Below, piece by piece: positions 51,527 through 60,554 of a stretch of 64,000 nt of DNA. How positions within the stretch are numbered: position 1 is the stretch's first letter; each line of letters begins with the position of its first letter. Origin of the DNA: Psychrobacillus sp042885655 (lineage in GTDB: Bacteria; Bacillota; Bacilli; Bacillales_A; Planococcaceae); assembly GCF_042885655.1 (NCBI RefSeq), contig NZ_JBHVRO010000004.1:62001-126000 (forward strand), in the 5' to 3' direction. The notes beneath the pieces were generated by a model that saw nothing but the letters and a program-made list of their open reading frames with translations, searched no databases and was not told the DNA's origin. Both the position numbers and the translations under genes were made by a program.

Positions 51527-52798
51527 ATGAAAAGCAAATGGCGCGCGGTGTTATTGGCAGCTTCACTAAGTTTAGCAGCAATTTTAACGGGTTGTAGTTC
51601 AGATGAAGAGAAAGTAACGTTAGACATTTTTCAATTCAAAGTAGAATTTAAAGATCAGTTTGAAGAAGTTGCTAAAACATATGAAAAAGAAAATAAAAAC
51701 GTAAAAATCAATATCACAACAGTTGGTGGTGGGGAAGACTACGGTGCAGCTCTTCGTTCAAAATTTGCATCAGGCAATGAGCCAGCAATTTATAATATCG
51801 GAGGTCCTCAAGATGTTGCAGATTGGTTAGATAAATTAGCTGATTTATCAGGTTCTGCAGCAGCAAAGGCAGCATTAGATGGCTCCCTTGATGGAGTTTC
51901 GGTTGATGGAAAAGTATTAGGTCTTCCGTATAACCAAGAAGGTTATGGATTAATTTATAACAAAAATGTATTTGAAAAAGCAGGAATTGATCCAGCTTCT
52001 ATTAAAGATTTTGCTTCATTAGAAGCAGCGGTAAAAAAATTGGACAGCAAAAAAGCAGAACTTGGTCTTCAAGCTGTATTTGCTTTACCAGGTAAAGAAA
52101 CATGGGTTACCGGTTTGCACTTATCAAATGCTTTCTTAGCTCCAGAATTTGATAACAATGTCTTAACGGCATTTGACTCTAAAACCGTAGCATTTAAATA
52201 TGGCGATGCATTTAAAAAAGTTCTAGATCTTCAAAATGATTACTCTGTACAACCAACTGTAAGTCTTGACTATTCAAAACAAGTTGAGGAGCTATTCTCA
52301 TTACAAAAAGTAGCAATGATTCAACAAGGTAACTGGGTATATGGCTCAATTGCAGGCATCGATGAAGACTTTGCAAACAACGGCATTGGAATTTTACCGA
52401 TTCCTGTAGAAGGCTACAAAGGCGATAATATTCCAGTAGGAATTCCAATGTATTGGGGAGTTAATAGTAAGGCAGATAAAGCGGTAATTGAGGAATCAAA
52501 AAAATTCTTAGACTGGTTGTATACTTCGGATGCAGGAAAAGAAACAGTGTTAAACGACTTTAAATTCATCCCGGCATACGAAGGATATGACTCATCTAAA
52601 ATCTCTGATCCACTTTCAAAAGATGTTTATGAATATGCAGCGAAGGGCAAAACAATTGGCTGGACATTCATGGGATATCCTACTGGATGGGGCATGGATG
52701 AATTAGGAGTTCAAATTCAGAAGTATTTAAGTGATAATGCAAGCTGGGAAGAAGTTGTAGATGCAACGAAGAAAGCTTGGGAGTCTGCACGTAAATAA
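51527..52798 (+). CDS. Sugar ABC transporter substrate-binding lipoprotein
   Basis: A 423-residue MalE-like binding protein with a signal peptide and lipobox 'LAAILTGCSS' (Cys near 24), then a two-lobe fold with 'FASGNEPAIYNIGGPQDVADW' and 'LPYNQEGYGLIYNKNVFEKAGI'. It delivers an alpha-glucoside to the two permeases encoded downstream. GTG 51512 is in frame, but ATG 51527 has GGGGGA at good spacing. A hairpin right after it should reduce downstream expression. Confidence 0.9.
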   Translation: MKSKWRAVLLAASLSLAAILTGCSSDEEKVTLDIFQFKVEFKDQFEEVAKTYEKENKNVKINITTVGGGEDYGAALRSKFASGNEPAIYNIGGPQDVADWLDKLADLSGSAAAKAALDGSLDGVSVDGKVLGLPYNQEGYGLIYNKNVFEKAGIDPASIKDFASLEAAVKKLDSKKAELGLQAVFALPGKETWVTGLHLSNAFLAPEFDNNVLTAFDSKTVAFKYGDAFKKVLDLQNDYSVQPTVSLDYSKQVEELFSLQKVAMIQQGNWVYGSIAGIDEDFANNGIGILPIPVEGYKGDNIPVGIPMYWGVNSKADKAVIEESKKFLDWLYTSDAGKETVLNDFKFIPAYEGYDSSKISDPLSKDVYEYAAKGKTIGWTFMGYPTGWGMDELGVQIQKYLSDNASWEEVVDATKKAWESARK

Positions 52799-52814
52799 TA
52801 ATGCACACAGTTTT

Positions 52815-52846
52815 AAAACAAAGTAGCCTTCGTGCTACTTTGTTTT
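52815..52846 (+). terminator. Attenuating terminator after the binding-protein gene
   Basis: Perfect arms AAAACAAAGTAGC and GCTACTTTGTTTT with a 6-base loop ending in TTTT, between binding protein and permease genes. Such hairpins often keep permease levels below binding-protein levels. Confidence 0.8.
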
Positions 52847-52923
52847 GTAAAAAGAAGAGAAAACATGCTCTTTCACCTTGTCATAGGGAAAGGTATATGT
52901 CTGTCATTTTTGGAGGTGAGCAA

Positions 52924-53784
52924 ATGCGCACAAGAGATTTATCATATTGGATATTTCTGATGCCAGTTTTGGCTGCATTGACATTAGTTGTAATAGCTCC
53001 TTTACTACTTGGTATCTATTATTCTTTCACAGATTGGAATGGAATTCAGACGAAAGGCTTTGTTGGCTTTGATAATTACATAGCATTATTTCAAGACGAA
53101 CGTTTTCTTCACTCATTATGGTTCACAACGAAGTTTTCCGTCGTATCTGTCATTCTAATCAATCTTATCGGATTATCATTGGCACTACTTGTAACAGCAA
53201 AATTAAAAACAAATAAAGCAATGCGAACTATTTTCTTTATGCCAAACTTAATTGGTGGACTTATATTGGGGCTTATTTGGCAATTTATCTTTACAAAAGC
53301 ATTTGCGGGCTTTGGTTTAATTGTAGGGATGGAGAGCTTACAAGGATGGTTGTCAACTCCTAGCACTGGTTTTTGGGGGCTTGTCATTTTAATGAGTTGG
53401 CAAATGTCGGGGTATATAATGGTTATATACATTGCTTATTTGGAAGGTGTTTCAAAAGAGTTGATAGAAGCAGCTGAGATTGATGGTGCAAACGCCTTTC
53501 AAAGATTTCGCCTTGTGGTGTTTCCACTAGTAGCACCAGCCTTTACTGTTAGTATGTTTTTAACACTTTCAAATACATTTAAGTTGTACGACCAAAACCT
53601 CTCCTTAACGGGAGGAGGTCCATATAATTCGACACAAATGGTAGCGATGGAGATTTTCAATACTGCATTTGGTCGTTATGACATGGCATATGCACAAGCA
53701 AAAGCAGTAATATTTTTCTTAATAGTTGCAGTGATTGCTTTAGTTCAGGTATATCTCAACAAGAAACGTGAGGTGGAAATGTAA
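52924..53784 (+). CDS. Sugar ABC transporter permease (MalF-like)
   Basis: A 286-residue permease with six membrane segments, a family opening 'YWIFLMPVLAALTLVVIAPLL' and the ATPase-coupling EAA loop 'ELIEAAEIDGANAFQRFRLVVFPLV'. The frame opens at 52801 through the upstream hairpin; ATG 52924 with GGAGGTGAG is the real start. It overlaps the next permease gene (TAATG). Confidence 0.9.
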   Translation: MRTRDLSYWIFLMPVLAALTLVVIAPLLLGIYYSFTDWNGIQTKGFVGFDNYIALFQDERFLHSLWFTTKFSVVSVILINLIGLSLALLVTAKLKTNKAMRTIFFMPNLIGGLILGLIWQFIFTKAFAGFGLIVGMESLQGWLSTPSTGFWGLVILMSWQMSGYIMVIYIAYLEGVSKELIEAAEIDGANAFQRFRLVVFPLVAPAFTVSMFLTLSNTFKLYDQNLSLTGGGPYNSTQMVAMEIFNTAFGRYDMAYAQAKAVIFFLIVAVIALVQVYLNKKREVEM

Positions 53785-54599
53785 TGCGTAAAAAGTATTT
53801 AATTCCACTGGAGATATTAGGAATATTTTTAGCCCTTGTTTGGCTAGCACCATTTTATTTGATGATTGTGAACTCTTTAAAAACAAAACGAGAAATTTTT
53901 GAGGATACATTAAAACCACCGAGTTCCGTGACATTTGATAATTATGTGCAAGCATTTACAGAATTAGATTTTCTAAGAACTTTCATGAATTCATTAATTA
54001 TTACTGCAATTAGTGTTATTCTTATTATTATTTTTTCAGCAATGGCAGCTTATGCACTATCGCGTGCAAAGGGAAGTCTAAGCACTATTATTTTCTTTGT
54101 TTTTGTAGCGGCGATGCTGATCCCATTTCAATCAGTAATGATTCCTCTTGTTACAATTTTCGGTAAGATTGAAATGTTAAACCGTTCTGGATTAATATTT
54201 ATGTATTTAGGCTTTGGTGCAAGTTTATCAATTTTTTTATATCATGGTGCTTTAAACTCAATTCCACGTACTTTAGACGAAGCTGCTACAATTGATGGAG
54301 CAAATAGATTCCAAGTTTTTTGGTTTATCATTTTTCCTATGCTCAAGCCTATTACAGTAACGGTAGCGATTTTAAATACCATTTGGATTTGGAATGATTA
54401 CTTGTTACCTTCTCTAGTCATTAACCAAAAAGGAATGGAGACAATTCCGTTAAAGATGTTCTTTTTCTTCGGTGAATACACAAAGCAATGGCATCTTGCA
54501 TTAGCTGGACTAACCTTGGCGATTGTTCCAGTAATTATTGCATATTTCTTTGCACAACGAGAAATTATTAAAGGTGTATCAGATGGGGCAGTAAAGTAA
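53784..54599 (+). CDS. Sugar ABC transporter permease (MalG-like)
   Basis: A 271-residue permease with six membrane segments and the EAA loop 'TLDEAATIDGANRFQVFWFIIFPML'. It forms a heterodimer with the MalF-like protein. No ATPase gene follows; the regulator comes next. Confidence 0.9.
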   Translation: MRKKYLIPLEILGIFLALVWLAPFYLMIVNSLKTKREIFEDTLKPPSSVTFDNYVQAFTELDFLRTFMNSLIITAISVILIIIFSAMAAYALSRAKGSLSTIIFFVFVAAMLIPFQSVMIPLVTIFGKIEMLNRSGLIFMYLGFGASLSIFLYHGALNSIPRTLDEAATIDGANRFQVFWFIIFPMLKPITVTVAILNTIWIWNDYLLPSLVINQKGMETIPLKMFFFFGEYTKQWHLALAGLTLAIVPVIIAYFFAQREIIKGVSDGAVK

Positions 54600-54621
54600 A
54601 ATGTTGAAGGAGGGGATTCTA

Positions 54622-55686
54622 TTGGCTATCACAATCATAGATGTCGCAAAAGAAGCAAATGTTTCTCCATCTACGGTTTCCCGTGTTATTGCAGATAACC
54701 CGAGAATTAGTGAACAAACGAAGCGCAAAGTAAGGGAAGTCATGGAAAGATTAGAATATTACCCTAATTTTCAGGCAAGAAACTTAGCTGCGAAGAGCAC
54801 CAAAACTATTGGTGTTATTATGTCGAACTCTACTTCATTGGCTTTTCAAAATCCATTCTTTCCAGAAGTTATACGAGGAATTTGTACAAGTGCCCATGCT
54901 AGTAAATATGGTATCTATCTATCTACTGGTGGCAATGAGGAGGAAATCTATCAAGAGGTTGTGTCAATGGTACAAGGAAGAAAGGTGGATGGGATTATCC
55001 TTCTTTATTCTCGTGTGAATGACCGTACAATGACTTTTTTAAAGGATGCGCAGTTCCCATTTACAATGGTAGGTCGCCCCTATAAATTTGAGAATGAGGT
55101 TACGTATATTGACAACGATAATCAGAAAATAGCTCATGATGTTGTGAATTATCTATTTGGCTTAGGGCATCGACAAATAGCATTTATTGGTGGAAATCTT
55201 GATTTTGTGGTTTCAAAGGACCGTTTGGAAGGATATCGGCAGGCGCTAATAAAGGCAGGACTTTTATATACAGATTCTTATTTTATCCATGATGATGCTT
55301 TTAAGGCAAATGGAGATAGAAGTATCTTCGAGTTGATGAATCTTAAAGTACCTCCTACAGCTATAGTGGCTCATGACGATTTAATTGCTTATGAAATCAT
55401 TCGGTATTTAGAAGAGCTTTCCATACAAGTACCAAAGGATGTTTCGATTGTAAGTTTTAATAATCACTCCTTATCAGCATATGTAAAGCCTCCGTTAACT
55501 TCTGTAGATATTTCGATATTTGAGTTAGGTTTAGAAGCTACTAATTTTCTTTTAGAGAAGATGAGTGATCCAAAATCGACAGTTAAACATCATTTTGTAC
55601 CAACAAATTTAATAGAACGTGATTCATGCGGAAGTATTAAACAATTGGTGAATAAATACCAACAAGAAAAAAGAGGGAAAAAATGA
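54622..55686 (+). CDS. LacI family transcriptional regulator
   Basis: A 354-residue regulator with the LacI helix-turn-helix at its N-terminus ('ITIIDVAKEANVSPSTVSRVIADNPRISEQTKRKV') and a hinge and periplasmic-binding-like effector domain. TTG 54622 follows GAAGGAGGGG and puts the HTH at residue 3; the in-frame ATG 54601 lies upstream of that site. It probably represses both operons of the island through TGCAANCG-type operators, with an alpha-glucoside as inducer. Confidence 0.9.
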   Translation: MAITIIDVAKEANVSPSTVSRVIADNPRISEQTKRKVREVMERLEYYPNFQARNLAAKSTKTIGVIMSNSTSLAFQNPFFPEVIRGICTSAHASKYGIYLSTGGNEEEIYQEVVSMVQGRKVDGIILLYSRVNDRTMTFLKDAQFPFTMVGRPYKFENEVTYIDNDNQKIAHDVVNYLFGLGHRQIAFIGGNLDFVVSKDRLEGYRQALIKAGLLYTDSYFIHDDAFKANGDRSIFELMNLKVPPTAIVAHDDLIAYEIIRYLEELSIQVPKDVSIVSFNNHSLSAYVKPPLTSVDISIFELGLEATNFLLEKMSDPKSTVKHHFVPTNLIERDSCGSIKQLVNKYQQEKRGKK

Positions 55687-57344
55687 AGAGAATATGGTGG
55701 AAAGAATCAGTTGCTTATCAAGTTTATCCTCGTAGTTTTCAAGATTCTAATGATGATGGGATTGGTGATTTACAAGGACTGCTTTCTAGATTAGATTACA
55801 TACAAGACTTAGGGATTGACGTTATTTGGATTTGTCCAATGTATAAGTCCCCAAATGATGATAATGGATATGATATTAGTGACTATCAATCTATCATGGA
55901 AGAATTCGGAACGATGGAAGATTTTGATGAGTTACTTCAAGAAGTGCATAGACGAGGTATGAAACTTATCATTGATTTAGTCATTAATCATACAAGTGAC
56001 GAGCACCCCTGGTTTATTGAATCACGTTCTTCAAAAAACAATGAAAAGCGTGATTGGTATATTTGGCGAGATGGTGTAGATGGAAAAGAACCGAATAATT
56101 GGGGAAGTATTTTCAATGGGTCAGCTTGGGAACTTGATAAGGAAACTGAGCAATACTATTTACATTTATTTTCTAAAAAACAGCCTGACTTAAACTGGGA
56201 AAATGAAGAAGTCCGAAATGCATTATATAAAACTGTGAATTGGTGGCTAGATAAAGGTATAGATGGTTTTCGTGTTGATGCGATTAGTCACATAAAAAAA
56301 GATTCCTCGTATAAAGACATGCCGAATGAACAAAATCTCTCCTATATTCCTGCATGGGAAAAATATATGAACGTTCCAGGTATCATGCCCTTCTTAGAAG
56401 AATTAAAACAAGAAACATTCTCAAAATACGACATTATGACAGTAGGAGAAGCAAATGGTGTTGGAATTGATGAGATCAGTGGATGGGTAGACGAAAAACA
56501 AGGTAAATTCAATATGATTTTTCAGTTTGAGCATTTGAGCCTATGGGATGCAGAACAGAAGAAGCTCAATATTATTGGCCTTAAAAGTGTTTTGACTCGT
56601 TGGCAAAAAGCATTAGAAGGAAGCGGATGGAATGCCCTATTTATAGAAAATCATGATAAGGCGCGCAGCGTTTCTACTTGGGGTAACGATCACGCATATT
56701 GGAGAGAAAGTGCTACTTCATTAGCTACAATGTACTTTTTTATGCAGGGAACACCTTTTATTTATCAAGGTCAAGAATTGGGTATGACGAATGTTCATTA
56801 CCAATCGATTGAAGATTACAATGACGTAGCAACGAAAAACTTATACAAATATCGATTAGATCAAGGAGACTCACACGAGCAAGTAATGGAGCTTATTTGG
56901 TCGACGAGCCGCGACAATTCACGAACCCCTATGCAATGGTCTGCAGATGAAAATGCAGGATTTACAAACGGGACACCATGGATAGGTGTTAATCCGAACT
57001 ACACAGAAATTAATGTAGAGAAACAGGAAAAAGATCCGAACTCTATATTAAATTATTATAAAAAGATGATTCAGTTGCGCAGAATAGAAAAGATTTTTAC
57101 GTATGGGATGTATGATTTGGTATTAGAGGATCATCCGTCACTTTACGCATATACTCGTACCCTTGGGAAGGAAAAAGTAATCGTATTGTGTAATCTCTCG
57201 GAGCAATCAATTAAAGTAGAGGAAGTGCAAGACGTCATTTATAAGAAAACGAATCTGTTACTTTCAAACTTAGAGGTTAATGATCATGAAGCGATAGCAA
57301 CACTTGATCTAGCACCATACGAGGCAAGAGTTTATAAAATATAA
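55683..57344 (+). CDS. GH13 alpha-glucosidase (oligo-1,6-glucosidase type), second copy
   Basis: A 553-residue GH13 enzyme similar to but clearly diverged from the one at 48689. Regions: I 'IDLVINHTSDEHPW', II 'DGFRVDAISHIKKDSS' (nucleophile Asp near 199), III 'MTVGEANGV' (Glu near 255), IV 'FIENHDKAR'. The changed residues after region II and the Lys-Ala in place of Gln-Pro in region IV suggest a different linkage or chain-length preference. Coupled to the regulator by an ATGA overlap. Confidence 0.9.
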   Translation: MKRIWWKESVAYQVYPRSFQDSNDDGIGDLQGLLSRLDYIQDLGIDVIWICPMYKSPNDDNGYDISDYQSIMEEFGTMEDFDELLQEVHRRGMKLIIDLVINHTSDEHPWFIESRSSKNNEKRDWYIWRDGVDGKEPNNWGSIFNGSAWELDKETEQYYLHLFSKKQPDLNWENEEVRNALYKTVNWWLDKGIDGFRVDAISHIKKDSSYKDMPNEQNLSYIPAWEKYMNVPGIMPFLEELKQETFSKYDIMTVGEANGVGIDEISGWVDEKQGKFNMIFQFEHLSLWDAEQKKLNIIGLKSVLTRWQKALEGSGWNALFIENHDKARSVSTWGNDHAYWRESATSLATMYFFMQGTPFIYQGQELGMTNVHYQSIEDYNDVATKNLYKYRLDQGDSHEQVMELIWSTSRDNSRTPMQWSADENAGFTNGTPWIGVNPNYTEINVEKQEKDPNSILNYYKKMIQLRRIEKIFTYGMYDLVLEDHPSLYAYTRTLGKEKVIVLCNLSEQSIKVEEVQDVIYKKTNLLLSNLEVNDHEAIATLDLAPYEARVYKI

Positions 57345-57378
57345 AAAAACGTTTTGTCCTCGGACAAAACGTTTTTTT
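57343..57378 (+). terminator. Rho-independent terminator of the glucoside operon
   Basis: A perfect long hairpin with arms AAAAAAACGTTTTGTCC and GGACAAAACGTTTTTTT and a minimal loop, starting at the stop codon of the glucosidase gene. Confidence 0.92.
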
Positions 57379-57416
57379 AAAAGATAAGAATGTATATGAA
57401 TTGATGTCAGGAACAG

Positions 57417-57545
57417 GTTGATTTCCGCTGCAGGCGGACGCTTTCCAGGGGGCAAGCATCAAGCCGCTTCCTTCGCTGCGCTCAGTCCAGGGTCTTGATT
57501 TGCTTGCTAATCCCCTAGGAGTCGCCGCCTTCCGCTCCAATCAAC
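57417..57545. repeat. GC-rich intergenic repeat with inverted ends
   Basis: Inverted ends GTTGA and TCAAC, with inner 'CCGCTGCAGGCGGACGC' and 'GGAGTCGCCGCCTTCCGCTCC'. It belongs to the same broad family as 4034 but in the opposite orientation relative to the copy at 57692. Confidence 0.65.
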
Positions 57546-57639
57546 ATTGCAAATAATAAAGGAAATATGCTTGATCTAAATAATGAACTGGAGATGGCTT
57601 TTTGTACAATGCAAACATCGGAAGTTATGCCCTTTTGAA

Positions 57640-57930
57640 CATTTGTCTTATCTCTTCTGACCAATCTATCCATCTCAAGTAGTGCACAAGTAGATTGAAG
57701 CGGAGGCGGCGACTTCTGCGGGAATAGCATGAGCAGAAGGCCCCGCAGGAACGCATCAAAGGAAGGAAGGCTAAGGGCGCCTCGTCCTGAGGCGACGCCT
57801 TCATGACCAACATCGTGTTGACCCAGGAGACTGAAGCCATGCCCGCGAAAAGCGTCCGCCATAGCGGAAATCAACCATTTCTAAGTTTCTCTTCTTAAAA
57901 GGATCGGGCGTCTTTTTGCCCGGTTTTTTG
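57640..57930. repeat. Long GC-rich repeat, right copy flanking the glucoside island
   Basis: The core (57692-57875) is nearly identical to 47957-48140 in the same orientation; differences are a few substitutions and a small change after 'CCCCGCAGGAACG'. Similarity extends upstream ('TCTCTTCT.ACCAATCTATC') and downstream ('TTCTTAAAA' and a hairpin). The gap 57379-58023 holds this, the repeat at 57417 and terminators only. Confidence 0.8.
57904..57929 (+). terminator. Hairpin at the right end of the long repeat
   Basis: Arms CGGGC and GCCCG with a T-rich loop followed by six T. The left repeat copy has a decayed version near 48165-48185. Confidence 0.6.
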
Positions 57931-58023
57931 TAAATGTAAATGTATCCAGGGATCGGATGGCTAACAGCAAGAATCAGGTAGTTCACCATTATTACCAGGT
58001 TACTCAATATGATCGGTCTATCC

Positions 58024-58063
58024 CCAAAAAATAGAGTGAACCATAAACTTCTAGTTCACTCTA
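58024..58063 (-). terminator. Terminator after pgi
   Basis: Arms AGAGTGAAC and GTTCACTCT with a 12-base loop; on the minus strand followed by ATTTTTTGGGG. It begins just after the pgi stop codon. Confidence 0.85.
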
Positions 58064-58069
58064 CAAATT

Positions 58070-59350
58070 TTAGTATCCGGGTTTCTTAAGAATTTTAAAG
58101 ATGTTGGTTTTGTAGTCTTCCACACCAGGTTGATTAAATGGATTGATATCAAGTAGATAAGCACTATACGCACAGGCCATCATATAGAAATATAGAAGGT
58201 GACCAATATGTTGTTCATCTAGTTTTTCCATAGTAATAGTGATTTGAGGGACGCCCCCATTCAAATGAGCAGTTGCTGTTGCTTCATGACATGCCATATT
58301 AAATTCATGAAGAGTTAACCCACTTAAATAGTTAAGCTCATCGCCGTTATTTTCTGCTTCAAAAACTGTTAAATCATCTGAGACATTTTTCACCATTAAA
58401 AAAGATTCAAATAACATTCTTTTTCCATCTTGGATATACTGCCCTAAAGAATGAAGATCGGTTGAATAAAGGACAGATGCTGGGAAAATTCCTTTCCCTT
58501 CTTTTCCTTCACTTTCTCCAAATAATTGCTTCCACCATTCTTGTACATAAGTCAACTTTTCATTAAAAGTTGCCATAATTTCAAGTGGGTATCCTGCATC
58601 ATAAAGATGTTTCCGGATAACTGCATATCGAATAGCGCTATTTGATGTTGTATCAAAAACCCCAAATTCTTGTTCTGCTATTTTTGCCCCATTAATTAGC
58701 TTTTCGATATCATAACCTGCTGCAGCGATGGGTAATAAACCAACGGCAGTGAAAACAGAGTATCGCCCTCCAATATTATCGGGAACGACAAAGCGACGAT
58801 AGCCTTTTTCTGTAGCAAGTGAGCGTAATGCTCCTTTTTTTTCATCCGTTGTAACGAGTATACGTGATGTAGCTTGTTCACCGTACCGTTTCTCCATATA
58901 TTGTTGTAAAAAGCGGAACGCAATGGCAGGTTCTGTAGTTGTACCTGATTTTGAAATGATATTCAATGTAACTTCTTTATTATCTAAATATGTAATTAGT
59001 TGTTTTAAATATTCCCCACTTACTAAATGGCCAGCAAAGATAACTTCTAAGCCGTTTGGTTTTTTGAATGGAGTAGTTAGTGCCTCAATGACTGCTTTTG
59101 AACCTAAGTAGGAGCCGCCTATACCAATAACAACTAACACATCTGAAGTAGATTGAATATGGTTTGCCGTTTCCTTAATATTTAGAAGGAATTCTTGGTT
59201 CATAGTGCTAGGCCAATCAGCCCATCCTAAATATTCAGCGCCTTCTGCAGATTTAGTATGAATTCCATGGTGAATACCCTGTATTTTATGTTCAAGTTCA
59301 GGTGTAAGAAGTTGTTTGTAATCTCCTGAATAATTGACTGAAATATTCAT
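58070..59350 (-). CDS. pgi: Glucose-6-phosphate isomerase
   Basis: Interconverts glucose 6-phosphate and fructose 6-phosphate. The 426-residue protein has 'VLVVIGIGGSYLGSKAVIEAL' (about 70-90), 'ISKSGTTTEPAIAFR', 'GGRYSVFTAVGLLP', the catalytic His region 'LTLHEFNMACHEAT' and Lys in 'NQPGVEDYKTNIFK'. It is about 20 residues shorter at the C-terminus than typical Bacillus enzymes of 446-450, past the catalytic Lys, so it is probably active. It stands alone, next to the right-hand repeat. Confidence 0.92.
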   Translation of the reverse strand: MNISVNYSGDYKQLLTPELEHKIQGIHHGIHTKSAEGAEYLGWADWPSTMNQEFLLNIKETANHIQSTSDVLVVIGIGGSYLGSKAVIEALTTPFKKPNGLEVIFAGHLVSGEYLKQLITYLDNKEVTLNIISKSGTTTEPAIAFRFLQQYMEKRYGEQATSRILVTTDEKKGALRSLATEKGYRRFVVPDNIGGRYSVFTAVGLLPIAAAGYDIEKLINGAKIAEQEFGVFDTTSNSAIRYAVIRKHLYDAGYPLEIMATFNEKLTYVQEWWKQLFGESEGKEGKGIFPASVLYSTDLHSLGQYIQDGKRMLFESFLMVKNVSDDLTVFEAENNGDELNYLSGLTLHEFNMACHEATATAHLNGGVPQITITMEKLDEQHIGHLLYFYMMACAYSAYLLDINPFNQPGVEDYKTNIFKILKKPGY

Positions 59351-59397
59351 ACATTTCTCCTTTATAAGAAGTATTTTTTCTATCTTTCATTTTACCA

Positions 59398-60201
59398 TCA
59401 TTTAGAAGATAAGTCGCTGAAATCCATGCTCAATAATTTTTCTAGGTACGCTCCAGCCTCTATCATTTTGGCACCGTACCAAAACATTTCACCGTCTACT
59501 AGCAAAATTTTAGTATTCGGAAGAAACGATTGAAATTCTGGGACATGTTTCTCCTGAAATGGAAATGGTTCGGAAGCGAGCAAAAGGACATCAAGGTTGG
59601 CAGCGGCTAGGTCCTCTATTGTTACAGCGGGATATCTTGAGTCATTTTTTTCAAAGGGATTATGGAAGCCTAGTGTATGTAGTATATCATTAATATAAGT
59701 TGTTCCTCCGACGACCATATATGGTTTCCGCCAAATAACATAGGCAGCCTTTCCATTTTGCTTACGTACAAGTGAATTGAAAGATGCTTTACATGAGGCA
59801 ATGAGATTGTCTGCCGCCAGTTCCTGATTCGTCAACTCCCCAAGTGTTTGTATAAGTCGGTAAGAATCCTCTATTTTCTGGACTTCCATAACAAAAACAG
59901 GAGCAATCTTTTCAAGTGCATGTACGATATCCTCTGTATTTTCTTCTTTTTCAGCTAAAATGAGATCTGGCTTCAGATTACGTATTTTTTCTATATTTAC
60001 TTCCTTTGTTCCTCCTACAATTGGAACGTTCTCTACAATTATTTTAGGGAATATACAATATTTTGTTCGCCCTACTATTTCCTTCTCAAGACCGAGCGCG
60101 AAAAGTGTTTCTGTAATTGCCGGACAAATTGAAATAATACGTTTGGGTGAAGCAGTAATATTTACTTTTCTCCCAAGATGATCGGTTATAAGATGAGTCA
60201 T
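59398..60201 (-). CDS. BtuF-like helical-backbone metal receptor without signal peptide
   Basis: A 267-residue protein with the fold of cobalamin and siderophore binding proteins: 'PKRIISICPAITETLFALGLEKEIVGRTKYC', 'VNIEKIRNLKPDLILAEKEENTEDIVHAL', and a C-terminal 'FLPNTKILLVDGEMFWYG' stretch. It begins directly with the binding domain, with no signal peptide or lipobox, and has no permease or ATPase gene nearby, so it is probably cytoplasmic. ATG 60201 has GGGAGGAA. Ligand unknown. Confidence 0.75.
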   Translation of the reverse strand: MTHLITDHLGRKVNITASPKRIISICPAITETLFALGLEKEIVGRTKYCIFPKIIVENVPIVGGTKEVNIEKIRNLKPDLILAEKEENTEDIVHALEKIAPVFVMEVQKIEDSYRLIQTLGELTNQELAADNLIASCKASFNSLVRKQNGKAAYVIWRKPYMVVGGTTYINDILHTLGFHNPFEKNDSRYPAVTIEDLAAANLDVLLLASEPFPFQEKHVPEFQSFLPNTKILLVDGEMFWYGAKMIEAGAYLEKLLSMDFSDLSSK

Positions 60202-60399
60202 CGAATTCCTCCCTTGCTAATATAATTCGTTATTTGGTGAAGGTTTTCCTTTCCTAAATACTAGTTTCTTCATTGAAATGAAATGGTTAATGAATGTTCG
60301 AATAACAAACTCGAGACCAATTATACGGAACTTGCAATAAAATCTCAAAAGCGAGGAACTAAACCATGGTAGTGTCCAAAAATTGGACAATCTTATTTC

Positions 60400-60426
60400 T
60401 AAATTAAATAAAAGACAAGTCGATAA
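60400..60426 (+). promoter_or_regulatory. Sigma-D (flagellar) promoter of the chemoreceptor gene
   Basis: TAAA (60400-60403), 15 bases, then GTCGATAA (60419-60426), close to the B. subtilis sigma-D pattern TAAA-N15-GCCGATAT. The gap 60202-60554 also holds a palindrome TGTCCAA-AAA-TTGGACA at 60373-60389; the rest shows nothing clear. Confidence 0.65.
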
Positions 60427-60554
60427 GAATAGTAATGGGAACTTTGTAAATCTATGTAAAAATTAATTTGTAGTTTACTTGTAACGATTTATGCTCATTC
60501 GATGGGTTGCTTAATAATGGTGACGAATTTTTAGGAAAATGTGAGGTATGTAGA

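Noticed and set aside
52801..52923. N-terminal extension of the MalF-like permease
   Set aside because: It encodes the attenuator hairpin; ATG 52924 has GGAGGTGAG and the family start.
25148..57930. The GC-rich repeats as a CRISPR array or insertion sequences
   Set aside because: They are dispersed, imperfect, without regular spacers, and carry no cas or transposase gene.
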